From positions 124,001 through 188,000 of the forward strand of contig JABSTR010000942.1 in the NCBI GenBank assembly GCA_013339765.2: a DNA stretch of 64,000 nucleotides, given 5' to 3'. The first letter of the stretch is position 1. Every line of letters starts with the position of its first letter. The notes below the pieces were generated by a model. The model was not told the origin of the DNA, ran no database searches, and worked only from the letters and a program-made list of their open reading frames with translations. The position numbers and the translations under genes are program-made. Positions 24,336-36,245 of the stretch are shown piece by piece. This DNA is from Haemaphysalis longicornis. Lineage: Eukaryota; Arthropoda; Arachnida; Ixodida; Ixodidae.

Positions 24336-27300
24336 CCGTGAACAAAATGCGGTTTGCGGCAAAGCCAACTTTCTCGCTATGCCCTGCGCTTCTCTGTCTA
24401 ATGCAGATATACACACCCTGGAAAAATTATACTGAAATTTGCCGCTACGTGAACTCTGTGATTACTCCAAGATCAATTTACTTGACATGATTAGTTCATG
24501 GTCTAGTGGTAAAACTACTCGGAATTCCCGTAGGTCGTCAATGCATGGCTGGAAGAGTATGGTACAGTAACTCGTGTTTCATAACCGCTATCCAGATACT
24601 ACGTATAACGTTAGAACAACCACATAGCCGGGGAAAGTTTTATCTCAGCAGATGTAAATAACGACCAGCCGAGGTTAGCATAAATAACTACCAGCATGAA
24701 CGCGCCGCTCCTAATGCCATTCTAGAAGCATCAAAACTGTGAGATCGATTCGTCTCCGGACCTTCCAAGTTTCATTAAGCTCATTAACTGATAAGTACGC
24801 CAAATGGAAAACGACAAGCAATCCCAAATTATTCCACATATGGTGCCCGCGCCGTATCTGAAGAGTAACCAAATAACGTCATGAATGCTAAAACCAACTT
24901 TCGTGTGGCTTTAAAACTCTCTAAGTCTGTATAAATAATGATAAACTTCTTTTGTATTCATACGCTACAATTATGATGACTATGTTATGACATCATATGT
25001 TACAAGATATGTTATGCTACGATATGTCACGTAATACGTTCATTTACCTGCTATTTTCCTAACAAGTGTGTTCGTGTCTGTCGCTACATATAGCGTATTT
25101 TGTATTGCTCCCGCTACCAGCCGACTGGCTATGTGTCCAACCAGTGTGTTGAATATTTCTGTAAATAATAGTAGATCAATAAACTGAAATTGAAACTGAA
25201 TCATGCTTTTTTTCTCGCACTCGTTTGGACTGCGCTCCGGTCAAACGTGTGTTGTGCTGTGCTGTGTCGACTTCGCTTCCAATGACGTTCAGAACGCCGC
25301 ATTGCATAGGGGCAAAGTTTCAAAAACTCAGCCTTCGCCCTGCAGGACGCCTCGCGTTAAGCAGCACAACCCCTACACACATGTCAAGAACATCAAATAC
25401 GAGTGCATTTAGGACTCAACCCTAGAGGGGCTCAAACCCCGTGCACTCAGTGGCGGATAGAGGGGGAAACAGTGGTGAGGCAAGGGTGCCGGGATAGAGG
25501 CAGGATATAGATATATCTCTGAACTACAGCACTGCACTGCTCTGCCTACTCTGCACTGTACCTCTTCCATCCCTGATGGCATGCATGCCCCAAGAGAATT
25601 ACCCCACAGAAATGACAATCCGGACAAGTCACCACTGCATGCGAAGAAAACCGAATGCGCTCCCGCATTTTCCTGCCCGCAGCGTGCTTGGTCGAAGGAA
25701 TTCTCTCAATCCCTTCCCATTTTTTAGCTTCCTCCCATCTTTAGTGGACCATCATCGTAGAATCGGGCTGGTGCATATATACATACATTCTTACATTATT
25801 TCCAAATAAACATTCTGACCGTACACAAATAGCTCGCGACTAGCGTCTGCCGGCACCGCAGCAGGCGTCCAAGTTCCCGCACAGCTCGGAGACAAAAACA
25901 AGCAGCCGCATTCCGGATTAACTCCCTCGACCTTGCCACCCGATCTCCAAGCCATCGTCAGCTACGAGGGTGCACATCATGTTTTTCCGCTTGAGTGGCT
26001 GGATGCTTACAAGGCCGCGACGAGTTTTGAGTTACTTATTCCCGGAGTCAAGCGGCTTGCCCCCTCTTTTGCTTGAAACCCACCCGAACATGTTCGGTTC
26101 ATCCGATAATCCAACTAAAGCAAGTTTTTTGTCCGATGCACAAATTCGTATGAAAGCGCCAAGCAAAAAATAAACGGGGAAGGAGGCGGGGGAGGAGGTG
26201 TAGCGTAGCAAGACATTTCATGAAAGCACCTGCCACCCAACGCGCACGCAACGAAGGGGCGGGCGGTGTGGGGGTTTCCTCTTATAGTGCGCGTCATTCC
26301 ACACTTCCAAGGCATTTAGAGAACCCTGTCTGGGCGCCGGCAAGGCGACCGCGAAACAATTAATTTCCACAAACATGGCTACAGAAGCAACCTTTTAGAG
26401 GAAGTAAAATAAGCTGAGAAGACGACGAAAACTTTCGAAGGCATGGTATATATAAATTCATTTACCAGCCCTACGTCTCCTCAAAAATGATAATAGTAAT
26501 AAATTAACAAACTCAAACATGAAACACTTAACGTTCTAGTCCTAGCCACTGCCCCCTCGCGGGTGCGTGCCAACAAGTTTATGGCCTCGTCCGCGTCATC
26601 TCATCGTATATAGCAAGCGGTAGTGTTAACCGTCCACGCATAAATTACTAGAAAGTCCAAGACGACAATTCTCGCCGCCGTACGACTAAAAGCGAAACAA
26701 AGCAGCGAAGAAGACGGACGAAGCACTTTCGCAGACTCCCTCACCTTCGTCCGGCGCCGTCTGCTCCTGAGTGGCGCCTGCTTCATCGCACGTGTCCTGG
26801 AAGCGAACCTCCTTATGCCCGTTAATCCTCATGGTCGTGGGCACGATGTCAAGACGTCCGATAAAGAACAGCCGACGATGAACACACTTCTTCGGGGGGA
26901 GTGTACGAGCACACGCTTTAGAGCACACCTCGTGGCAGACCAAGTGGGTTCATGACACTGTGACACAAGGTAACTCACACCACAGTTTTCAATATCGTCT
27001 GCAAGGAACTCCGAAGCGACCAGTGACCACGGAAACAACGCCGGTTTCAAGACGCGGGCAGAGATCAGAGGTTCCCCAACTCTGCTGGAGTCAAATCCAT
27101 CGCAACACCGCTGCACTCTAAACGCTTGAAAAGCTCGACGATCGACTTGGCAGACGACCTCCAACGGTCAAAATACTGTTCGTCAACGAGCGAACTAGGT
27201 GACAGACGACCGTGCGCCGCGATACGATCGCGGCATTCGGGCCTCGCTTGGACGCAGAAACGAAACAGGGACGACGCACGGCCCCTCTCGGAGGACGACG

Positions 27301-27685
27301 ACGACGCACAACAACAACGCTCTCCGCATCCACCGGCAAAGGCAAACTGCCCGGGCGCCCGGTTTTCGCACAATGAACCGGCCGGCTGTAGCAGACGACG
27401 CGAGCGTAGCAGACGAAACCGGAAAACCACCCCCGGCAGGGGCGCTGCCACATGGAGGAGAGAGAGAGAGGAGGAGGAGGAGTACAAGGAGGAAGAGACG
27501 CCCAACAAGTGGCGCCACAGCATGAGGGAAAAGCGAGGCTGTTTTTACGCGCAGACTCGTTCGTCGAAGACAAACAACCAGAACTAATACGTCTACACGG
27601 CGGTTATTTTGAACGACTGCTGTGCAGCATCCGAAATAAACGGAAAATAATTAAACTTCAGCAAGATAATCAAAAACAGGAGTAG
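24336..27685. other. Mostly unrecognised; CpG-rich at 26.7-27.6 kb
   Basis: 24336-26600 is ordinary AT-leaning DNA with a LINE-like tail at 25060-25201. 26690-27590 is CpG-rich, with a minus-strand frame (26757-26943) ending at a good donor GACGAAG|GTGAGG. That piece might be an exon of an unknown minus-strand gene. Confidence 0.3.
25060..25201 (+). mobile_element. Possible LINE 3'UTR with repeat tail
   Basis: The stretch ends with AATAAACTGAAATTGAAAC followed by CTGAATC, a short imperfect (ACTGAA)n tail like those ending CR1-group LINEs. No coding part is present. Confidence 0.3.
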
Positions 27686-28338
27686 TTATATATATATTAT
27701 ATATATTATATATATATATATAATATATATATATATTAATATATATAATAATAATACTTGAAATAAAGTCTCGAGAGGTACTCTACGTTCGGTATCTGCA
27801 CTAAGTTCGCTACCATTCACACTATTATATTATCAATAGACTAATATATTATATATTATATATATTACTATATATAATATATATATTATATTATATATAT
27901 ATAATATATTAATATAATAATGAGGGGCTCGTTGATAGAAATACAAAAAGAAAGAGGCGGAAGTCTACAACGCCAAAGAAAGTATAGGGGAATGGTTAGG
28001 CTTTCTTTTACTAAATTTCGGTTACATTCAGCTATATATCAGCTAAATTCCAAAGTCAAATTATCATATTTACGTAAGAAGAAAGAAAGGAAGAAAAACA
28101 CGTCTCCAGAGTGGCGACCGAACCCACGTTGTCCGATTTGATCTCGAATCAAATTTAAATGGATAACTTCACTAACTTTAGCAAAAAAACCTAACTATTC
28201 CCTTCCCCTACGTCTCATTTGGCGTTGTGACTGCCGGCACATTAATATATTAAATAATATATATATATATAATATAGTATATGATATATAATATATATAT
28301 AATATATATTATATATATATATATAATATAATATATAG
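27686..28338. repeat. AT-microsatellite cluster
   Basis: Imperfect (TA)n arrays at 27686-27757, 27840-27920 and 28240-28338 are interleaved with the element above and a short unique piece at 27758-27839. Confidence 0.8.
27956..28238. repeat. Small inverted-repeat element between TA repeats
   Basis: Left arm 27956-28000 (CTACAACGCCAAAG...GGGGAATGGTTAGG) pairs with 28189-28238 (CCTAACTATTCCCTTCCCCT...GGCGTTGTGACTGCC). TA-rich arrays flank both sides. Its first bases (ATGAGGGGCTC, 27920) also resemble the foldback family arm at 30998. Confidence 0.55.
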
Positions 28339-28344
28339 AGAGAA

Positions 28345-30668
28345 AAAATGCTGATTCAAAGTTTGCAGTGCTTGTGCTTTGAAAGCAAGTACGGAGAAAC
28401 AATAATAGGCTACAATTTCCTCACGAAAATCGTGAAAAGAGGCAACTTTGGAGAGGGGGATTTCTCGCCGTATTTAAAGAGCCGGTTACCAGCAAAGTGC
28501 ACTTTTCTCTCACGTAAGATCGAAGGAGTGTGCTGGGCTGGTTGAAATAAACAATCATCATCATCATCATGTTATTATGTCTGCAAGACGAAGGACTCTC
28601 CTGATATGCCAGGTTTCAGGTCGAACACTCAGCCAGCATGGCCAAATCGTGTCGGGAATGCTGTTTTTCTACATTAACTTACTATAAATGTAATATTATG
28701 TACTTAGCGCTAACTGCACATGCAAGCACTGGTGTAGCGACAATCGGATTGCAGTGACTACGAGGTCTATCATATTCGCATCATCCTCTCAGCTTCCCTA
28801 CTCATCATCAGCGTCGCATCCTGGCGGGGCGTTGCCGTTACTACAGCTCTTGTGGTAATAAGGCCTTCTCCTATCTGACTGCGCCGGTGCCGTAGACACC
28901 AATACGTCAGTGCCTGGCAGGCGAACGAGAACCAGCTGCAAGCACGCACAGACATCACGAAACGCTTCCCACCGAGTATTACAGCTAGGATTCTAAAACA
29001 AAAACATGGAAGTAATAAACAAACAACATGCAGCAATGAGCGTTGTAAACGTCTACAAAACGATTAGGCGGCCTTCGCAAACAAAGCGTGTTGCGTGCTT
29101 CCATCGTCCGCCGCCGCTGCAGCCACGATCGGAGAATCAATACCTGTATACCCTTCATGGCCCGATTTCGAGGGGAGATAAGATACACGCGCGCACACCC
29201 GCTAGAGGCGTCTCCGAGCTATTTTCCTACCGGCCCGGCCTTTTAAATGGCCCCATTGTAATTCCTCGGGGGCGCCTAGACATGGGGAGCGGAATTTCGG
29301 CCGGGGCTGCGTATTTATTCATCTCCGAAGCGCGATGCGCTCTTTGTTCGGCCGCATTCGTCGACCGCCTGTCGAAGATGAATATCGAGCCTGTTTGCCC
29401 AAGTCTTCATTGCCCCAGAACTGCACCTATCCTGGGTTCGGGTGCAGCACCAGCGTTGTTCTCATCTCATTTTGATGAGCCTGTTTTCCACCGTGTCGCT
29501 GCCCTAGTGATTACAAACGTCTGCGATTGGAGTCACGTATTTATTCGATACGGTCCACCGAGTTTCCCCCCCTCGAAAATTATCCCATCTAAAAGGTGCG
29601 CTGCGCGGCGGGACACGGCGCGGAATCTTGATAGCGGAACCCGTTCTCTTGACTATACGAGGACGGACGTGCTTTGTCGCAACAGCAAATGCGCCCTCGA
29701 AAAGGCTAATTGGAGCACGCCAACTGTAGCAGACGACCACAGTTGGGTACGCAGACGACAACGTAGGGCGCGGTACGGCTGCGCCCATGTCGCGGCCACG
29801 TACGACGCCAGGGGCTGCGAGGGTCTTGAGTCTCACCGATTTTCTGCGGACCCGTACACACTTATTTGTCGGTCAGTGTGCTACGTGTTCAAAGAACGGC
29901 AATAGCTCATGTAGGTACACCCGCCCAACGACGGACCAGGGGGAATTCTCACTTCTATCCCTTTCATGCCTTTTCGAAGTGTCCGTTTCGAGCGAGCCCT
30001 GACTGGCTGAAAGCAGACGACCGGATGTGACGCAAAAACATCCATTGGTTCGACGCCCCCCAAGTTCAACGTCAGCGGACGCAAAAGGGGTTTCGAAACG
30101 GACATAACTCGGAATTCCGCCCCTAAAATGGTCCACGCGAGTGTGTGTTTAGAAAGAAGATTGCGCTGAATGCGTGACACCGACTACTTTTTTTTCACGT
30201 AGTTCGTTTGTCGTAGCTGGAGTAGTTCCTTAGTAGATTAGAAGCGAAATATCACCGAAACGACTCGTGGGACGTTCAAAATCGGTCAGAACCGACGTTT
30301 CCTCCTAAGAATGTGACACTGGTGACGACGTCCCTATACGAGAACTTATAAAAATATGTCGTACAAACGATCACTTAGTGCAAGATTACTGGCTGTGTAC
30401 ACGCGCAAGTTGGCAGTAAATCAGTTGGTTAACGCATGCCAGGGTTGGGTTAAGCGACTACGCATCAAGGGTTTAGTGTAACAATTGCTTTCTTGCCAGA
30501 CATGTAGCCACGAGTCTCTTTTTAAAAAAAAATCGATGAAAACGGTCCCGTGCCCGCACTCGGGCAAGCGAGTCATCAAAATATCCCCACCGTCCCGACG
30601 ATATGTCTCAACGTTTCGCCCTGCCTTGATCGTTTCGAAACATACAAGCGCGCATAAGTTGAATGATT
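28345..30668 (+). repeat. Segmental duplication, copy 1
   Basis: It starts at TGCTGATTCAAAGTTTGC right after a TA repeat and is matched by 31391-33787 in direct orientation at about 3.0 kb offset. Identity is very high in the centre and falls at the 3' end. A short RTE-like tail on the minus strand (CATCATCATCATG...) lies near 28556-28610 in this copy. Confidence 0.85.
29006..29905 (+). other. 299-codon open frame in copy 1 of the 28-34 kb duplication
   Basis: This is among the longest open frames in the window. Composition is ordinary: Arg, Ser and Pro rich, with no recognisable domain, signal peptide or membrane segment. The copy at 32024-32923 is the same length with about eight base changes, roughly half of them amino-acid-changing, so there is no sign of purifying selection. 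The last ~540 bases are identical. No indels occur across 900 bases although both flanks have several. It could be an exon, but chance openness preserved by a very recent duplication is as likely. I do not recognise it. Confidence 0.2.
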
Positions 30669-30715
30669 GTTTTGAGTAGCTGAAAAGGTATGAAAAATGG
30701 CGAATTCTTAATTAC

Positions 30716-30750
30716 CGGTCTGGTGCATAACCACTACGCTACCGGCGGGG
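30716..30750 (-). repeat. tRNA-like box A fragment
   Basis: The reverse complement has GGTAGCGTAGTGGTTATGC, a perfect box A (TAGCGTAGTGG), but no box B follows. Truncated SINE head. Confidence 0.3.
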
Positions 30751-30978
30751 CTGTTTCCCCAGCACTTTCTCGGGTATTTATGTTAAGGTTTTTTTGTTTC
30801 CTGCATTTGGGGGGGGTGGTAGCCAGCGCCACTCGGGATACTCGGGGTGAAGGGGCCCCTTTTTCCCCCGGGCCGTTACTCGAGTGTCTACGAAAATCGA
30901 GAGTGGTCGACCAGCGTTGCCCCCCTCTTAAGCCCCCTTTTGGCACCAACTGCCGGGGACAGGCCCTCGCTAAGCATG

Positions 30979-31067
30979 TAGCGAATCAGAAAATGGGAAA
31001 TGAGGGGCTCCGTGAAATAATACAGAAAAAAAGGGTTGGCAGTCAAGAAAACCTGGGAAAGCAAAGC
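30979..31067. repeat. One arm of the foldback family
   Basis: GCGAATCAGAAAATGGGAAA and GGGTTGGCAGTCAAGAAAAC match, in reverse complement, the right outer part of the 19.4 kb hairpin (19640-19700). It also ends in a TA repeat, here at 31068. Confidence 0.7.
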
Positions 31068-31270
31068 AATATATATATATGCGAGCGCGAAGCTCCAAAG
31101 CGTAGAAAATCATGTATTTCACTGCTCCATTATCCCATCACCAAACACATCGAGGAACGCTTCGCCTTCTACGAGACTGATCATCTTCATCGTTGGTTGC
31201 TGGTCCGGTGTTCCGAGACGGCTTAGTCGTAAAATAAACGCCTTACCTCACCGAGTAACCAAGGCCCTTA

Positions 31271-31390
31271 CTATATATATATATAATATATATATATATA
31301 TTTTATAATGATATAAAATTTTATATAATATATATAAATATATATATATATAAAATATATATATATATATATATCGATAGATAGATAGAT
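31271..31390. repeat. (TA)n and (GATA)n microsatellite
   Basis: About 100 bases of imperfect TA ending in GATAGATAGATAGATAG, immediately before duplication copy 2. Confidence 0.85.
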
Positions 31391-33787
31391 AGATGCTGAT
31401 TCAAAGTTTGCAGTGCTTGTGCTTTGAAAGCAAGTGCGGAGAAACAATAATAGGCTACAATTTCCTCACGAAAAGCGTGAAAAGAGGCAACCTTGGAGAG
31501 GGGGATTTCCCGCCGTATTTAAAGAGCCGGCTACCAGCAAAGTGCACTTTTCTCTCACGTAAGATCGAAGGAAGGTGCTGGGCGGGTTGAATATAAACAA
31601 TCATCATTCATCATGTTATTATGTCTGCAAGACGAAGGCCTCTCCCGATATGTCAGGTTTCAGGTCGAATACTCAGCCAGCATCGCCAAATCGTGCCGGG
31701 TATGCTGTTTTTTCTACATTAACTTACTGTATATGTAATATTATGTACTCAGCGCAAACTGACATGCAAGCACTGGTGTAGAGACAACCGGACTCCACTG
31801 ACTACGAAGTCTATCACATTCGCACCATCCTCTCAGCTTCCCTACTCATCACCAGCGTCGCGTCCTGGCGGGGCGTTGCCGTGACTACAGGTCTTGTAGT
31901 AATAAGGCCTTCTCCTATCTGACTGCGCCGGTGCCGTAGCAGGCGAACGAGAACCAGCTGCAAGCACGCACAGACATCACGAAACGCTTCCCACCGAGTA
32001 TTACAAGATTCTAAAACAAAAACATGGAAGTAATAAACAAAGAACATGCAGCAATGAGCGTTGTAAACGTCTACAAAACGATTAGGCGGCCTTCGCAAAC
32101 AAAGCGCGTTGCGTGCTTCCATCGTCCGCCGCCGCTGCAGCCACGATCGGAGAATCAATACCTGTATACCCTTCATGGCCCGATTTCGAGGGGAGATAAG
32201 ATACACGCGCGCACACCCGCAAGAGGCGTCTCCGAGCTATTTTCCTACCGGCCCGGCCTTTTAAATGGCCCCATTGTAATTCCTCGGGGGCGCGCAGACA
32301 CGGGGAGCGGAATTTCGGCCGGCGCTGCGTATTTATTCATCTCCGAAGCGCGATGCGCTCTTTGTTCGGCCGCATTCGTCGACGGCCTGTCGAAGATGAA
32401 TATCGAGCCTGTTTGCCCAAGTCTTCATTGCCCCAGAACTGCACCTATCCTGGGTTCGGGTGCAGCACCAGCGTTGTTCTCATCTCATTTTGATGAGCCT
32501 GTTTTCCACCGTGTCGCTGCCCTAGTGATTACAAACGTCTGCGATTGGAGTCACGTATTTATTCGATACGGTCCACCGAGTTTCCCCCCCTCGAAAATTA
32601 TCCCATCTAAAAGGTGCGCTGCGCGGCGGGACACGGCGCGGAATCTTGATAGCGGAACCCGTTCTCTTGACTATACGAGGACGGACGTGCTTTGTCGCAA
32701 CAGCAAATGCGCCCTCGAAAAGGCTAATTGGAGCACGCCAACTGTAGCAGACGACCACAGTTGGGTACGCAGACGACAACGTAGGGCGCGGTACGGCTGC
32801 GCCCATGTCGCGGCCACGTACGACGCCAGGGGCTGCGAGGGTCTTGAGTCTCACCGATTTTCTGCGGACCCGTACACACTTATTTGTCGGTCAGTGTGCT
32901 ACGTGTTCAAAGAACGGCAATAGCTCATGCATGTAGCGTACCATCCCGCCCAATCGACGGACCAGGGGGAATTCTCACTTCTATCCCTTTCATGCCCGTT
33001 CCGAAGTGTCCGTTCGATCGAGCGAGCCCTGACTGGCTGAAAGCAGACGACCGGATGTGACGCAAAACATCCATTGGTTCGACGCCTCCCAAGTTCATAT
33101 ACGTCGCGACTGAAACGGACATAACTCGGAATTCCGCCCCTAAAATGGTCCACGCGAGTGTGTGTTTAGAAAAAGATTGCGCTGAATGCGTGACACCGAC
33201 TACTTTTTTTTCACGTAGTTCGTTTGTCGTAGCTGGAGTAGTTCTAAGTAGATTAGAAGCGAAATATCACCGAAACGACTCGTGGGACGTTCAAAATCGG
33301 TCAGAACCGACGTTTCCTCCTAAGAATGTGACACTGGTGACGACGTCCCTATACGAGAACTTATAAAAATATGTCGTACAAACGATCACTTAGTGCAAGA
33401 TTACTGGCTGTGTACACGCGCAAGTTGGCAGTAAATCAGTTGGTTAACGCATGCCAGGGTTGGGTTAAGCGACTACGCATCAGGTTAGTGTAACAATTGC
33501 TTTCTTGCCAAATGTAGCCCATTCTTTAAAAATAACGATGAACGGTCCGTCCCCTGGGCAATCAGAGTCATCAAAATCCCAGTTCACGTTGTCTCAACGT
33601 TTCGACACGCTCATCGGTTTCGAAACAATATGCTTTCGCCGCATGTAGCCACGAGTCTCTTTAAAAAAAAATCGATGAAAAGGTCCGTGCCCGCACGGGC
33701 AAGCGAGTCGTAAAATACCCACCGCCCGACGATATGCTCACGTTTCGCCCTGCCTTGACGTCGAAGAACATACAAGCGCGCATAAGT
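31391..33787 (+). repeat. Segmental duplication, copy 2, with a doubled, indel-rich 3' end
   Basis: It matches 28345-30668. The terminal ~150 bases of copy 1 (about 30485-30668) appear here twice in tandem, at 33497-33640 and 33641-33787. Each carries many single-base deletions relative to copy 1 and to each other. That pattern is more like unpolished long-read consensus than evolution. Confidence 0.8.
32024..32923 (+). other. 299-codon open frame in copy 2 of the 28-34 kb duplication
   Basis: This is the near-identical partner of the frame at 29006-29905. Amino-acid differences are Gln/Glu near the start, Leu-Asp-Met versus Ala-Asp-Thr near residue 92, and Arg/Gly near residue 120. The upstream flank lacks 24 bases and 5 bases present in copy 1. 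If the duplication is an assembly artefact, this is the same locus or the other haplotype. Confidence 0.2.
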
Positions 33788-33882
33788 AAACCGTAATGAG
33801 TTGTCTTTAGAGTATTGCTGACAAAGTGTATGAATAACTGGCGAATGTCTGCTCGAGTATACAATACTAGTGGTAAGTAAAA

Positions 33883-33953
33883 GCTCGTTAATTCGAACTC
33901 CCGAACTGGGTATAACGCAGTGAAAATGTTGAATTAGCGAGTTCGAATTAGCA
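33883..33953. mobile_element. Fragment of a Tigger-like element
   Basis: GTTAATTCGAACTC on the left and GAGTTCGAATTAGC on the right form a short inverted pair with motifs like those inside 36246-36795. Ends unclear. Confidence 0.3.
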
Positions 33954-34313
33954 GGGGGGCGCTTAATGAATGGACATCGCGCCACACTGCGTCTGCAGAA
34001 CAAAAGAAGCCGCGTATGAACTCGTTATCGCAAACTAGGCGCTACTACACGTTTGTGGCGGTCGTTTTTGCAAATGACGCTTTTTATGCTCGAAAGTACA
34101 TGTTTATTTAAATGGCAGGATCGAGGCAATCAAAATTAAAAGTAATCGTCCGCTCTGGAAGCGAAATAAGCTATTGCAGCAGCGTATCGCACGCGCTATA
34201 TACGCTGTCGTGTTGTTTTGCATCTCTAGTAAATTTGTGTTGGTTCGGATTTGCAACACATCGTAATCACTCCGGGCCGACTTGTTCTGCGACGTGCGAT
34301 GGACACCAGGGGA

Positions 34314-34314
<1 letters not shown>

Positions 34315-34412
<98 letters not shown>

Positions 34413-34415
34413 CTT
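34315..34415. repeat. (CT)n microsatellite
   Basis: About 100 bases of CT with a few T-run interruptions. Confidence 0.95.
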
Positions 34416-34570
34416 CTTTTCAAGGCGGCTCTCAAGAGAACACCCCCTCAGAATCGAGCACAGCAGACGAGGTAATATTGCCACGGCATTGTTATCGTCA
34501 TCGCGCCAGACAGACCCAGTTGTCCACACCCAATAAGTGAAGACGCTGAAGTGAGCAGCTGGGGGCAAGA

Positions 34571-34630
34571 CTTGGCCAATCCTCCAGAGTGGGTACGCGC
34601 CATTCTTGTTCTGGCTCCAACCAACCAACC
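34571..34630 (-). repeat. GGATTGGCCA repeat family, copy
   Basis: The reverse complement is (TTGG)n-GGAGCC...GTACCCACTCTGG-AGGATTGGCCAAG. Same family as the copies at 41.2, 47.9, 48.9, 49.6, 49.8 and 53.0 kb. Confidence 0.6.
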
Positions 34631-35670
34631 AAAGACGAAGGCGCGGTTCTTGGACACTGTAGCTAACGGTGACAGCGGAATTACGGGCACAAGTTCGCAC
34701 CCATCTAAATAAGCAGTTTTTCTTATTGCTACGAACCCCAGCAGTTATTTTCACCGTTACAACATGCACTGCTTAAGCCCCTAAAAAAGAAGAAATGCAT
34801 GCTATGCCGGCGCTTAGCCATATAAGGACCCTGGTCATACCTTGCAAACGACAAAAATAAGAGAGCGAAAACGTGCATCAGACGGGTGAGAAAACGCCGC
34901 TTCTGACAGGACACGAACGCGCGCCTCCGCAGACGACGGCGCGGAAGGAGAAAAATGCGCGCGAAACGGGCCCCGCGAACACCCGAAAGAGGACGGCCAG
35001 AAAAAACACCCCTCCCTGGCGGGTTTGCACGAAAAGAGAACGCGGCGGTCATCACGGCGCGCAACAAAGAGGTACACACGCTGACAGACGACAGATAAGT
35101 CACGGCGGAAGCATCGCTCGCCCCGTAATACGCTTTTTCACCCCTTCGCATCGCGCGCCCAGACACCTTGACACTGTGCCGGCACGAGAGAATCCGCAAA
35201 AGGCAAGAACTGAGGGTGCGCAGTGCATCAATCCAGCCGCCGCGCCCCGTTCCGTCGTCTTTGACGGAGACAACCGGTTCGCTTCGCCCACGAGCGCCGA
35301 AGAGCGGTAACGGATGAAGCTCGGGAGGTGCGACGACCAAAGGGGAAGGAGTGCGCCGATTTGCTCCGGAAATTATAGTCTCTCATAAAGGCCCACGGAA
35401 GCACCGCGATAGTGCGCAGAGTACGGTGCTTAGCCGCAGAGAACGATACCGCAGAGAGTACGGTCTGTCGCTAAGGCACGCAGTTTCCTACTAATAAATA
35501 CTAAATGGAAGTCTAGTGCTAAGCCAGCGTGTCGTCAAGTGGTTCCACTTGTCCTTGGCATGACTCGCCAACAAGCCCAAAAATTGCCTGCGGCTGAGAA
35601 AAAACAACGATATTAATAGAATACCTGCACAGCTGCAAAATATTTATTTGCCAGAAATTGTTAAGCAGCT

Positions 35671-35675
35671 CCACG

Positions 35676-35717
<42 letters not shown>

Positions 35718-35758
35718 AATTTTCGGGTTTAAGTAGCCCAAGAAAGACTATCGTCTTT
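35671..35758 (+). repeat. CAGA-start repeat family Z, copy 2
   Basis: A longer (CAGA)n array at 35676-35715, then GGGTTTAAGTAGCCCAAGAA and AAAGACTATCGTCTTT. Confidence 0.6.
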
Positions 35759-36026
35759 GAATTGCCCTGCGCAAAGTTATGCGGAAGGGCGCTAATACTG
35801 CGCACGGTACGGCGCTCCACAGAGAGCACGACGCGTGCCCTTTCCGGACACACGAGGAGCTCCCACTCCCTCCGACATCGGCCTTGCGATTCTTTCTCAC
35901 GGTCGCAACAATACCACCGGGTGTTGTTGTTGCTTCGCATCACGGGGCCGTGTTACCGCAACAGTATAGCTGCGTCCAGACGAATGCACATGCGAAAAGG
36001 CTATCGCTTCCGTTTAGTTCGTAGTA

Positions 36027-36098
36027 ATGCCGGGGCCGGAATACGAACCAGAGGGTATGTATACGGTCCCGTGAGGCTAATCGACTGCCAACTCCCGC
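36027..36098 (-). repeat. tRNA-like sequence
   Basis: The reverse complement has GCGGGAGTTGGCAGTCG and GGTTCGTATTCCGGCCCC, resembling tRNA D and T regions. No convincing cloverleaf. Confidence 0.3.
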
Positions 36099-36245
36099 TT
36101 TAATATGCAGCCGTGTCGTGGGAAAACCGGCGCCAGTTTAGCGCATTCAACGTCTGAGGAACAACTAGAAAACAACAGCCCCAACTAATCCGCAAGTTAT
36201 ACTGTTTCGAGGGGCTTTTGCCGATCCTATACCAGGATATACGTA

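Larger units (their letters stand above)
34631..36245. other. No gene recognised
   Basis: GC-rich at 34870-35330 with open frames on both strands and no motif; then the CAGA repeat and a tRNA-like fragment. Confidence 0.4.

Noticed and set aside
34226..34475. Open frames of alternating Ser-Leu or Arg-Glu
   Set aside because: They are translations of the CT microsatellite on both strands; the same holds at 39163-39366 and 53699-54027.
34729..35340. 203-codon minus-strand open frame
   Set aside because: Overlapped by a similarly open plus frame; no recognised domain.
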